From the NCBI GenBank assembly GCA_017436125.1, contig JAFSDS010000015.1, positions 1-55,968 of the forward strand: a DNA stretch of 55,968 bases, given 5' to 3'. The notes under the pieces are model-generated. The model had not been told where the DNA came from. It saw nothing but the letters and a program-made list of their open reading frames with translations, and did no database searches. Numbering within the stretch: the stretch's first letter is position 1; every line of letters starts with the position of its first letter. Position numbers and translations under genes: made by a program. Origin of the DNA: Oscillospiraceae bacterium (GTDB taxonomy: Bacteria > Bacillota > Clostridia > Oscillospirales > Ruminococcaceae). Of this stretch, positions 1 to 6,798 are shown piece after piece.

Positions 1-2
1 CC

Positions 3-356
3 CTTGATGTATCTCCGCAGGCTCTCGCTGTACCGGACATTGATTCCTATATCGGTCTGATGCACACGTTGTTCACCTTGGAGGACAGATACGGACTCCA
101 TATCGACGAAGCCGATGGGGAGATCTGCTTAAAGGTCGATGTGCGTAAAAGCAAGGATGCCGCACAGCTTCACGAAATGCTGTGTGCTTGGAGACAGGCT
201 GCTGCCATGCTCAAAGCAGGTGAGATCACGCAGGAAGAATACGACCGTTGGCGTTACCGCTATCCCGAATTTGACAACACTCAGCGTTGGGTGAAAGTTC
301 CTTCGCAGGAACTCAGCGATATGCTTATGGATGCACTAAAGACCGAAAGAAAGTAA
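3..356 (+). CDS. XRE-family regulator, C-terminal part (cut by window edge)
   Basis: The reading frame stays open to the left edge; upstream of the first ATG (position 60) it reads SPQALAVPDIDSYIGL, so the gene starts outside the window. The visible 118 residues resemble the tail of XRE-type helix-turn-helix regulators common on Firmicutes integrative elements, where 'GVSPQAL' ends the HTH and is followed by a 'LMHTLFTLEDRYGL' segment. The DNA-binding helices themselves are not visible. It ends six bases before the next gene's first ATG and probably shares its transcript. Family assignment is from remembered sequence style, so moderate confidence. Confidence 0.55.
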   Translation, partial: LDVSPQALAVPDIDSYIGLMHTLFTLEDRYGLHIDEADGEICLKVDVRKSKDAAQLHEMLCAWRQAAAMLKAGEITQEEYDRWRYRYPEFDNTQRWVKVPSQELSDMLMDALKTERK

Positions 357-368
357 GGGACTATGGGG

Positions 369-1220
369 ATGGACAAATTACAATACGATAGTTTTTATAA
401 ATTCCTCGTATCTCTTGGCGTAATACTAATCGCACTTCCAGTAGTCGCATTGGTCTTTGTAATAAACGGGGAAACTCTTCTATTGAGCCAAGTTGAGTAT
501 GATAGCTTATCAGCATTTTCGCTGGAAAGCATCCAGCAGAGAGAGCAGCTTTATGATTTCATTATTTCTTGGCTTCCGCTTGCCACAAAAATATTGATAC
601 CCATCGGATTTGTTTTAGTTTTGATCGGCGGTATAAAATGGTATCTGATACAGTTGCAATTAGACGAACAAACCAAGTCCGATACCATAATGAAAAGAAT
701 CAACGCAAAAAACATGAGTACTACGGAAATCGTAGCTAAAGTCGTAGAAGAAGTTTCTGACGCTGAAGCTGAGGAAACGGAGCAAGTTGCAGAAAAACCA
801 GTCATGTCATCGCAACGCGATATAATCTTAAAATATATGGAAATCGAAGAATTGTGTTTTAATAAGGCGGTAAGAGAGTATTCGAAGAAATATCACCTTA
901 AGAAAAACGTGCGGGTAGGCAAATTTGATTATGATTTTATAGCGGTATCAAAGAAGGATAATGTTGATATTCTCTTTGAGGTAAAATATTGGCAGCAAAT
1001 TCCGCCTACACATATTACTAACAGTTTGGCGTACAAAGTGCTTTCTGCAGGACAAAATTATGAAGTTGAGACACACCGTAATTTCCATAGTATAATTATC
1101 ATTGTTGTACCAAAGCAGCACCTTGAGAGAATGAAGAACAATTTGATTACGAGAATTGAAAACTCTCAAGTTGATTGGACTGCTGAAATACAATATGTTG
1201 CTGAAGAAGATTTGAAATAA
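369..1220 (+). CDS. Two-helix membrane protein with PD-(D/E)XK-like domain
   Basis: About 283 residues. Two hydrophobic segments lie near residues 10-35 and 70-90, followed by an acidic linker (near 120-150) and a cytosolic C-terminal domain. That domain has the strand-acid pattern FDYDFIAV followed by ILFEVKYW (D...E-x-K), which is the core of PD-(D/E)XK nuclease folds. The ATG at 369 sits about 8 bases from AAGGGA, better than the ATG at 363. The gene is 30 bases before a TIR-like gene on the same strand and they probably act together, perhaps as membrane-tethered nuclease and TIR sensor or effector. Function is inferred from motif and neighbourhood only; the fold could be a nuclease relative without activity. 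Confidence 0.55.
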   Translation: MDKLQYDSFYKFLVSLGVILIALPVVALVFVINGETLLLSQVEYDSLSAFSLESIQQREQLYDFIISWLPLATKILIPIGFVLVLIGGIKWYLIQLQLDEQTKSDTIMKRINAKNMSTTEIVAKVVEEVSDAEAEETEQVAEKPVMSSQRDIILKYMEIEELCFNKAVREYSKKYHLKKNVRVGKFDYDFIAVSKKDNVDILFEVKYWQQIPPTHITNSLAYKVLSAGQNYEVETHRNFHSIIIIVVPKQHLERMKNNLITRIENSQVDWTAEIQYVAEEDLK

Positions 1221-1250
1221 TTTAACAACTTTATATTGGGAGGTGATATT

Positions 1251-2423
1251 ATGGCACGTACCATTTTCTACTCTTGGCAAAACAATTTAGACAGCAAAAC
1301 ACATCGATATTTTATTGAAAAGTGCTTAAAAAAGGCTTTGGCTGATTTAGAAAAAGATGCCGCGATATATATGAGTTATGATCGAGACACCAAAGGCATT
1401 AATGGTAGTCCTGATATCACTGCAACAATATTTGATAAAATTGATAAATGTGTTTTATTCGTTTGCGACGTAAGTATTGTTAATTCAAATGCTGACGGTC
1501 GTAAGATGCCAAACCCTAATGTTTTAGTGGAATTAGGATATGCTGCGAGCAAACTCGGATGGGATAGAATTATTTGCTTATTTGACGGAAATACTGGCAA
1601 TATTGAGGATTTACCATTTGATTTGCGCCAAAAAAGAGTAACTCCTTTTTATCCGGATCGAAAAAATGAACTTTCACGAGTGAGCAAGATTTTGGGAGTG
1701 AACATTTCCGATTTGTATATGAAAGGCCAACTGTTTAACCCATTAAATGATTACATTAAAGGTAAAATTGATAGATCTATTTTAGGTATTGTTAAACCTA
1801 TGGCTAATTTGGTTTTTGGCACTATAACGTTAAGCGAAGGATTAGCACATGTTTCCCCTTTACTAAATTGTTCATCAGAGGAAATTGAAAAACATATCAC
1901 TAACATTCATTTTCCGGCATTTATTGTGCTGAATGATTTTGATGTAGAAAATTCAAATCTTCAGGATATATTAAAGGACCTGTTTTCATCTTCATACTTC
2001 CCGAAAGAGTGGAGTTATACAGTTTTAGAGCTGATCGATTGGATAAGAGAATATAATTGGTTGATTTCAAAAAGAAACCAAAACTATCCTTTCGAAAAGA
2101 TCGATTCAGCAGAATATGATAATCTTGCAACAATTAGCGCAAATGCAATTAACTCTAATAATCCAATTAATTCATTTCTGGTTTTAGAAACCATCAATAA
2201 AGATGGTAAACGTTACGTGGATACTGATGGCGGTAAAGTAATCAATACGACTCACTATGCAACAGAAAACGCTCCTTCGTTGAGACGTTGTTTATCTGTT
2301 AAACCGGAAAGCATTAAACCATTGGCAGACAAAATATACAAACTAATTATCATTTGCAAAAATTGGCTTGATGTTACTGATAGCGAGTTTATCTTGGATC
2401 CCGATTACTATGTGATTACATAA
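1251..2423 (+). CDS. TIR-like / nucleotide-binding domain protein
   Basis: About 390 residues, starting at ATG 1251 behind GGGAGGTG (1235-1242). The N-terminal ~160 residues match the bacterial TIR-like family beginning with an FYSWQ strand: IFYSWQNN, then a D-R-D-T-x-G-x-x-G-S-P-D-I segment, VLFVCDVSIVN, and PNPNVLVELGYA with the glutamate expected at the NAD-binding pocket. The C-terminal ~230 residues have no recognised domain. Proteins of this type occur in anti-phage loci, where the TIR domain degrades or processes NAD, or binds a nucleotide signal. Paired with the upstream membrane/PD-(D/E)XK-like gene and followed directly by a strong terminator, so the two form a closed cassette. Confidence 0.6.
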   Translation: MARTIFYSWQNNLDSKTHRYFIEKCLKKALADLEKDAAIYMSYDRDTKGINGSPDITATIFDKIDKCVLFVCDVSIVNSNADGRKMPNPNVLVELGYAASKLGWDRIICLFDGNTGNIEDLPFDLRQKRVTPFYPDRKNELSRVSKILGVNISDLYMKGQLFNPLNDYIKGKIDRSILGIVKPMANLVFGTITLSEGLAHVSPLLNCSSEEIEKHITNIHFPAFIVLNDFDVENSNLQDILKDLFSSSYFPKEWSYTVLELIDWIREYNWLISKRNQNYPFEKIDSAEYDNLATISANAINSNNPINSFLVLETINKDGKRYVDTDGGKVINTTHYATENAPSLRRCLSVKPESIKPLADKIYKLIIICKNWLDVTDSEFILDPDYYVIT

Positions 2424-2433
2424 ACACAAACAA

Positions 2434-2472
2434 AAAGAGCTAACTGACTTAATCAAAATCAGTTAGCTCTTT
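2434..2472 (+). terminator. Terminator after TIR-like gene
   Basis: A perfect 14-bp stem (AAAGAGCTAACTGA at 2434-2447 against 2459-2472) with an 11-base loop, A-rich before and T-rich after, lies 10 bases past the stop codon. Confidence 0.85.
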
Positions 2473-2473
2473 A

Positions 2474-2572
2474 TTGTTGAATAATGAAGTTTTGTTGCCA
2501 TTTCGTTGCCACGAATGGCTCAAATCCTTAAAAAGTCCGGTGATGACTGGGCTTTTTAGACCTGTGAGATCA
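2474..2572. other. Probable element/chromosome boundary at guaA 3' end
   Basis: The last bases of guaA read GAGTGGGAGTGA on the minus strand (2570-2581). This is the type of core used by Firmicutes integrative elements that insert at the 3' end of guaA. Between guaA and the TIR cassette lies a tandem GTTGCCA repeat (near 2493 and 2504), reminiscent of the DNA at integrase/att ends. The second att copy and an integrase are not in the window, so the boundary is inferred from known guaA targeting and from the accessory gene content to the left. Confidence 0.4.
2530..2557 (-). terminator. guaA terminator
   Basis: A 12-bp hairpin with two G-U-type mismatches (2530-2541 against 2546-2557), T-rich on the minus strand, 12 bases after the guaA stop. 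Confidence 0.65.
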
Positions 2573-3571
2573 CTCCCACTCTATGGTTCCGATGGGCTTC
2601 GGAGTAAGGTCATAAAGAACACGGTTAATGCCCTCAACCTCGTGGGTGATGCGGTCGGTAACTTTATGAAGAACCGCATAAGGAATCTCTTCGATAGTTG
2701 CAGACATGGCATCTTTGGTGTTGACTGCGCGGATAATTGCGGGCCAGCCTTCATAACGGCTCTCGTCCTTAACACCAACGCTCTTGATATCCGGAATTAC
2801 AATGAAATACTGCCATACTTTTTCGGCAAGGCCGTTGTTTGCAAATTCTTCGCGAAGAATTGCATCAGCTTCGCGAAGGGCGGCAAGACGGTCACGGGTG
2901 ATTGCGCCAAGGCAGCGAACACCAAGGCCGGGACCCGGGAACGGCTGGCGGTAAACCATTGCATGAGGAAGACCGAGTGTTTCACCAACTACGCGTACTT
3001 CGTCTTTAAAGAGAAGCTTAATGGGTTCAACAAGTTCAAATTTAAGATCTTCCGGAAGGCCGCCGACGTTGTGGTGGCTCTTAACAGCTTTTTTGCCCTC
3101 TGCGGCTTTGATGCTTTCGAGGATGTCGGGATAGATGGTTCCCTGTGCAAGGAATTCAACGCCTTCAAGTTTACGTGCTTCATCAGCAAAAACTTCAATA
3201 AACTCTTTTCCGATGATTTTTCTTTTTCTTTCCGGTTCAGAAACTCCTGCAAGAAGATCAAGGAATCTGTCGGTTGCGTCAACATAGATAAGGTTTGCGT
3301 CAAGCTGGTTTTTAAAAACTTCGATTACGTTCTCGGATTCGTTTTTGCGCATAAGACCGTGGTTAACGTGAACGCATACCAGTTGTTTGCCAATAGCTTT
3401 AATAAGAAGCGCTGCAACAACGGAAGAATCAACACCGCCGGAAAGGGCAAGAAGAACTTTTTTGTCGCCGATCTGTGCGCGAAGTTCGGCAATCTGTTCC
3501 TCAATAAAGGCATTTGCAAGTTCCGGAGTTGTGATTCGTTCCATATTTTCGGGACGGGTATTGCAAGACAT
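2570..3571 (-). CDS. guaA: GMP synthase, ATP-PPase/dimerization part only
   Basis: Converts XMP to GMP using ATP and ammonia. The 333 residues hold the PP-loop LALSGGVDSS (about 41-50) and the C-terminal dimerization domain ending in IGTIEWE, typical for GuaA. A normal bacterial GuaA is about 510 residues because a class I glutamine amidotransferase domain precedes the PP-loop. Here the protein starts about 40 residues before it, behind a perfect AGGAGG at 3581-3586, and no amidotransferase is encoded upstream. It therefore resembles the archaeal-type split subunit (GuaA-B). The glutaminase must be elsewhere, or free ammonia is used. Confidence 0.92.
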   Translation of the reverse strand: MSCNTRPENMERITTPELANAFIEEQIAELRAQIGDKKVLLALSGGVDSSVVAALLIKAIGKQLVCVHVNHGLMRKNESENVIEVFKNQLDANLIYVDATDRFLDLLAGVSEPERKRKIIGKEFIEVFADEARKLEGVEFLAQGTIYPDILESIKAAEGKKAVKSHHNVGGLPEDLKFELVEPIKLLFKDEVRVVGETLGLPHAMVYRQPFPGPGLGVRCLGAITRDRLAALREADAILREEFANNGLAEKVWQYFIVIPDIKSVGVKDESRYEGWPAIIRAVNTKDAMSATIEEIPYAVLHKVTDRITHEVEGINRVLYDLTPKPIGTIEWE

Positions 3572-3628
3572 TTATAATTCCTCCTGTATATTAAACTTGA
3601 ATCAAAAAATAAATAATCTAACAGGATA

Positions 3629-3657
3629 ATTATACTCGCATAATGCTTTATTCGCAA
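3629..3657 (-). promoter_or_regulatory. guaA promoter
   Basis: Minus strand -35 TTGCGA (3652-3657), 17-base spacer, -10 TATAAT (3629-3634), upstream of guaA. Confidence 0.6.
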
Positions 3658-3696
3658 TATTTTTTTCGCGAAAAGAGAAGATTTTATTTGGTCATA

Positions 3697-3725
3697 TTGA
3701 CAGATTTTGCATAATATGATTTAAT
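3697..3725 (+). promoter_or_regulatory. Promoter of the ArsR/SdpR-like operon
   Basis: TTGACA (3697-3702), 17-base spacer, TTTAAT (3720-3725). Confidence 0.65.
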
Positions 3726-3752
3726 CTGTTTAAAGAAATCTTTAAATAGATT
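3723..3752. promoter_or_regulatory. Palindromic operator of the ArsR/SdpR-like repressor
   Basis: AATCTGTTTAAAGA (3723-3736) and its inverted partner (3739-3752) match at 13 of 14 positions around a two-base centre. The site overlaps the -10 box and the start of the transcript, as expected for an autorepressor operator. Confidence 0.65.
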
Positions 3753-3765
3753 GGAGGCGGCATTT

Positions 3766-4044
3766 TTGGCATTGCACGAAGTTCTTTCCGCGCTTTCGGA
3801 TGATACCCGGCGCGCAATTCTGCAAAAACTGCGTGAAGGAAAAATAAATTCCGGGGATCTTGCCGCATCCGTTGGGCTTTCGCCCCAGGCTCTTTCGTAT
3901 CACCTTGCAAAGCTTAAAAAAGCCGGTCTTATATATGAAACAAAGAAAAAGAATTTTATATATTACGAGCTGGATCTTACCGTTCTTGATGAAGCGATTC
4001 TTTGGATAAGCACCTTGAAAGGAGAGAAAAACAATGAAAAATAA
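3766..4044 (+). CDS. ArsR-family autorepressor (SdpR-like)
   Basis: A 92-residue winged-helix repressor. It begins ALHEVLSALSDDTRRAIL and has the recognition helix SPQALSYHLAKLKKAGLI, the standard ArsR layout without metal-binding cysteines. The TTG at 3766 is chosen as start because GGAGG (3753-3757) sits 8 bases upstream. It overlaps the SdpI-like gene by 11 bases. In Bacillus the SdpR/SdpI pair is autoregulated and membrane SdpI sequesters SdpR on sensing a toxin; the palindrome over this promoter fits such autoregulation. No SdpC-like toxin gene is nearby. Confidence 0.8.
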   Translation: MALHEVLSALSDDTRRAILQKLREGKINSGDLAASVGLSPQALSYHLAKLKKAGLIYETKKKNFIYYELDLTVLDEAILWISTLKGEKNNEK

Positions 4045-4690
4045 AAAATCTCTTTACTGTTTTTTAATGTTCCTTCCCCTTATTATAACCGTTATTGCCC
4101 TTCCCTTCCTTCCGGAAAGTGTTCCCGCCCATTATAATCTGGCCGGAGAGATCGACCGCTGGGGAAGCAAATACGAATCTTTGATCTTCCCTCTCTGCAT
4201 CATCGGCATTGGTTGCTTTATGCTCTGGATGACAAAAATCGCCGCAAAGCAGGAGGAAGGAGGAAAAAACAACGAAAAAATTGTTTTCTATACCGGCATG
4301 GGTCTTTCGATATTCTTTACTGCGGAGCATTGCTATTTTCTCTTCCGGGATTTTAAAGCTGCTTCTTCCATGAGTTTATCTTCAGTGGACATAAACCAGT
4401 TTATCTGCGTCCTTCTCGGCATAAGCCTTGTGATAATGGGTAACTTTATGCCAAAGCTCCGCAATAACGGCGTCATTGGCCTTAGAACAAGCTGGAGCAT
4501 GAAAAACGATGTCACCTGGAAGAAATGTCAGATGTTCGGCGGAATTTCCTTTATCATCGGCGGAATACTCATGGTCATCGCCGGAATCTTCCTTGAGGGA
4601 TATCTTGCCATGTGTGTCGCCCTCGGCATAATCCTTGTTTGCACCGTTGCGGGCGTTATTTACAGCTATAAAGTCGCGCAGAAATACTGA
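4034..4690 (+). CDS. SdpI-family membrane protein
   Basis: 218 residues with about six hydrophobic helices. The N-terminal PLIITVIALPFLPESVPAHY followed by a GEIDRWGSK loop is the DUF1648 signature found in SdpI relatives, and the later MPKLRNNGVIGLRTSWSM is the SdpI core loop. In Bacillus subtilis the family gives immunity to the SdpC cannibalism toxin and inactivates SdpR; many homologues have unknown roles. ATG 4034 overlaps the end of the repressor gene, with AAAGGAGA upstream, so translation is probably coupled. Confidence 0.8.
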   Translation: MKNKKSLYCFLMFLPLIITVIALPFLPESVPAHYNLAGEIDRWGSKYESLIFPLCIIGIGCFMLWMTKIAAKQEEGGKNNEKIVFYTGMGLSIFFTAEHCYFLFRDFKAASSMSLSSVDINQFICVLLGISLVIMGNFMPKLRNNGVIGLRTSWSMKNDVTWKKCQMFGGISFIIGGILMVIAGIFLEGYLAMCVALGIILVCTVAGVIYSYKVAQKY

Positions 4691-4701
4691 TTTTATAAAA
4701 C

Positions 4702-4736
4702 AAAAAAGGGTGCTTCGTAATGAAGCACCCTTTTTT
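4702..4736. terminator. Bidirectional terminator
   Basis: A 15-bp stem (AAAAAAGGGTGCTTC at 4702-4716 against 4722-4736) with a short loop, A-rich and T-rich on either side. It serves the SdpI-like gene from the left and the Nudix gene from the right. Confidence 0.9.
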
Positions 4737-4737
4737 A

Positions 4738-5298
4738 TTACATGGTTTTCATTTTGTCGATAAGCTTGGAACAAATGCGTTCAACAAACCATTTTTCCGT
4801 ACTTTTATTTTTTATATCATCCGTTTCTATCCACATAACGCCGCTGTTTTCGTCCGGTTTTATGGAAATATCCTGTTTTTCGTCCGCTTCAAAAATATAT
4901 GTCACATTGAGGTGAAGATGCGCGGAAACATATTCTCCCCTTTTTTCGTGCCCGCTCACCGTAACGATTTCAAGGGACGCGATATCTTCTGAAACAGGGC
5001 GGATATCGGTTATTCCGCTTTCCTCCCTTGCCTCCCTTTCCGCAACAGCCAAAAGATCCTTTTCGCCATCCGCGTGACCTCCCATCCATGCCCAGGAATC
5101 ATAGATGTTATGGTATATCATAAGGACTTTTGTCCTTTCTTTGTTGACTACCCATGCGGAGGCGGTAAAATGGGCGGTTTTGTTTTCTCTTTTAAAAACC
5201 TCTGCGCCGGAGGAAAGCCATTCCAGAAGGATCTCCCTATCCTTTTCTTCCTGTTCGTTATATGGGGTATATTTAATGATCTGTTCTTTAAGGTCCAT
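4738..5298 (-). CDS. Nudix hydrolase
   Basis: 186 residues. The Nudix box runs from GGHADGEKD to REAREESGI (about residues 72-95) and keeps the catalytic R-E-x-x-E-E-x-G core. The first glutamate of the textbook pattern (G-x5-E) is lysine here, with a glutamate one position earlier. N- and C-terminal extensions of about 60 and 90 residues resemble the Nudix families that act on nucleoside diphosphate derivatives. Substrate unknown. A GGAG precedes the ATG. It stands alone between two terminators. Confidence 0.85.
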   Translation of the reverse strand: MDLKEQIIKYTPYNEQEEKDREILLEWLSSGAEVFKRENKTAHFTASAWVVNKERTKVLMIYHNIYDSWAWMGGHADGEKDLLAVAEREAREESGITDIRPVSEDIASLEIVTVSGHEKRGEYVSAHLHLNVTYIFEADEKQDISIKPDENSGVMWIETDDIKNKSTEKWFVERICSKLIDKMKTM

Positions 5299-5318
5299 AA
5301 ATTTTTCTCCTAAAAATC

Positions 5319-5343
5319 AAGGCGGAAGATATCCTTCCGCCTT
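5319..5343 (-). terminator. Terminator of the DHHW lipoprotein gene
   Basis: A 10-bp stem AAGGCGGAAG (5319-5328) against 5334-5343, followed by T-rich sequence on the minus strand, just before the Nudix start. Confidence 0.75.
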
Positions 5344-5351
5344 TTGTTTAT

Positions 5352-6686
5352 TTAAGAAAGTGCTTTTGCGCGAAGTTCGCTTTCAAAAGTGATAGCTGCC
5401 TGGCAGTTGTTGATGAACAGAACATCGGTAACTCCGTACTGCTCGATAAGTGCGCCAACGCCTTTGGTCTGTTCTCTTATGTCAACAACAACGACCTGTT
5501 CATAATAGTCGATCATATAGGGAACAAATGCGTTTCCATAGGATTCCTTGAAAACCATAAGGGTCTTTCCGTTTTTGTTTTCGCTGGTAATAACAGTAAG
5601 AGGGTTATCGCCGCTGATGAACATTCCGGCATAGGTTTTGGAGTTGGGGTTGATGGCGGATGCGTTGTACCATGCACCGCTGTTGCCCGCAACCATGGAA
5701 TAACCGATATGGGGGAAGCGGCCTACGGTATAGTCAAGATTTTCTTTAAGAACGGAGGGGCCGCCGGCAAAGTTATAAAGAGTTCCGAGGAAATCGGTTT
5801 TTGTTACGCTTTCATAAGTATCAAGAGCATAAGGAATAACGTCGTTTGCGTTGCAGAAAGCAACGGATGCATAATATGCGCCAAGGCTTGTCCAATGGTG
5901 GTCGGTACGATAGAACATGTATTCATCCGCGTGCTCGGTCATAACGCCAAGGCAGTCCGCGGCTTTAACGCCTTCGTTGAGCATTGCATAGGTTGCGTCG
6001 ATATGTGCCTTTGTTCTTTCATAAGGGTCGGTATATCCCGCTGGGGAGTTGAAGGTGCAGCTTTTTGGAACAAGAAGTGCGTTTACACTGATGTCGGGAT
6101 ATTTTTCCGCAAATTTATTGATGGTTGCTGCCCAGCCGGGGTTTCCGTCTGCGGAAGGAAGGAAGTATTCGAGAGCATAGTCGCCGCAGATAAGAACAGC
6201 GCCGGAATAATATGCGTCGATATTGTTGTTATAATGGCCTGCTTCGGTTTCCGGAACGATGTTATCAAGGTTATCGGAAAGAGCGCCGTTTCTTCCGGCT
6301 TTGATGTATTTCTGGTTTTTGGGAACTATCTGGATTCCGCAGTTTTCACAGGCGTTTTCAGCATTTATGCTGTGGCCGGTTTTCGGTGCAAGTTCGGTTC
6401 CGCATACGGAACAGAGCTGCGGTTCGGAACAGGTTGCTTCCGCACCGGGAACATGATCAAGCTTTGGAGCAAGTTCAATTCCGCAGCCTTCGCAGGTCTG
6501 GGGTGCTGCACAGGTTGCTGCGGGGCCTGCACGGTGACCGAAAGGTTCAACAAGAACTTCTCCACAGTCAACGCATATCTGGGGTTCGGTACAGGTTGCG
6601 GAAGGGCCGGGAACATGTTCGTGGCTGCATCCCGCAAAAGCAAGAATTAAAAGGGCTATAGTAAGGATAAGGGCTGTTTTTTTCAT
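5352..6686 (-). CDS. DHHW-family lipoprotein with CxxC repeats
   Basis: 444 residues. A lipoprotein signal ends at FAGC (Cys19-20). Residues ~22-115 hold three similar repeats of about 30 residues, each with C-x8-C-x2-C and a following G-H or D-H, plus a shorter fourth CENC; these look like small metal- or disulfide-stabilised modules. The rest is a DHHW domain with the name motif TDHHWTSLGAYYA (D262-H263-H264-W265), related to the SGNH-like AlgX/AlgJ acetyltransferase fold, so it may add or remove acetyl groups on a surface polymer. No MBOAT acetyl transporter is beside it. RBS GGAGG and a TTGAAA-17-TATAAT promoter precede it. Confidence 0.75.
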   Translation of the reverse strand: MKKTALILTIALLILAFAGCSHEHVPGPSATCTEPQICVDCGEVLVEPFGHRAGPAATCAAPQTCEGCGIELAPKLDHVPGAEATCSEPQLCSVCGTELAPKTGHSINAENACENCGIQIVPKNQKYIKAGRNGALSDNLDNIVPETEAGHYNNNIDAYYSGAVLICGDYALEYFLPSADGNPGWAATINKFAEKYPDISVNALLVPKSCTFNSPAGYTDPYERTKAHIDATYAMLNEGVKAADCLGVMTEHADEYMFYRTDHHWTSLGAYYASVAFCNANDVIPYALDTYESVTKTDFLGTLYNFAGGPSVLKENLDYTVGRFPHIGYSMVAGNSGAWYNASAINPNSKTYAGMFISGDNPLTVITSENKNGKTLMVFKESYGNAFVPYMIDYYEQVVVVDIREQTKGVGALIEQYGVTDVLFINNCQAAITFESELRAKALS

Positions 6687-6731
6687 TTCGTCCTCCGGTT
6701 TTTAAATTTTGGGCCAAAATCTCCGAATAAA

Positions 6732-6760
6732 ATTATACCGCCATTTCCCCATTATTTCAA
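6732..6760 (-). promoter_or_regulatory. Promoter of the DHHW lipoprotein gene
   Basis: Minus strand TTGAAA (6755-6760), 17-base spacer, TATAAT (6732-6737), about 45 bases before the ATG. Confidence 0.65.
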
Positions 6761-6798
6761 CAGAAAAAACGGCGGTTTATAAATATGATAAAAAAGAA

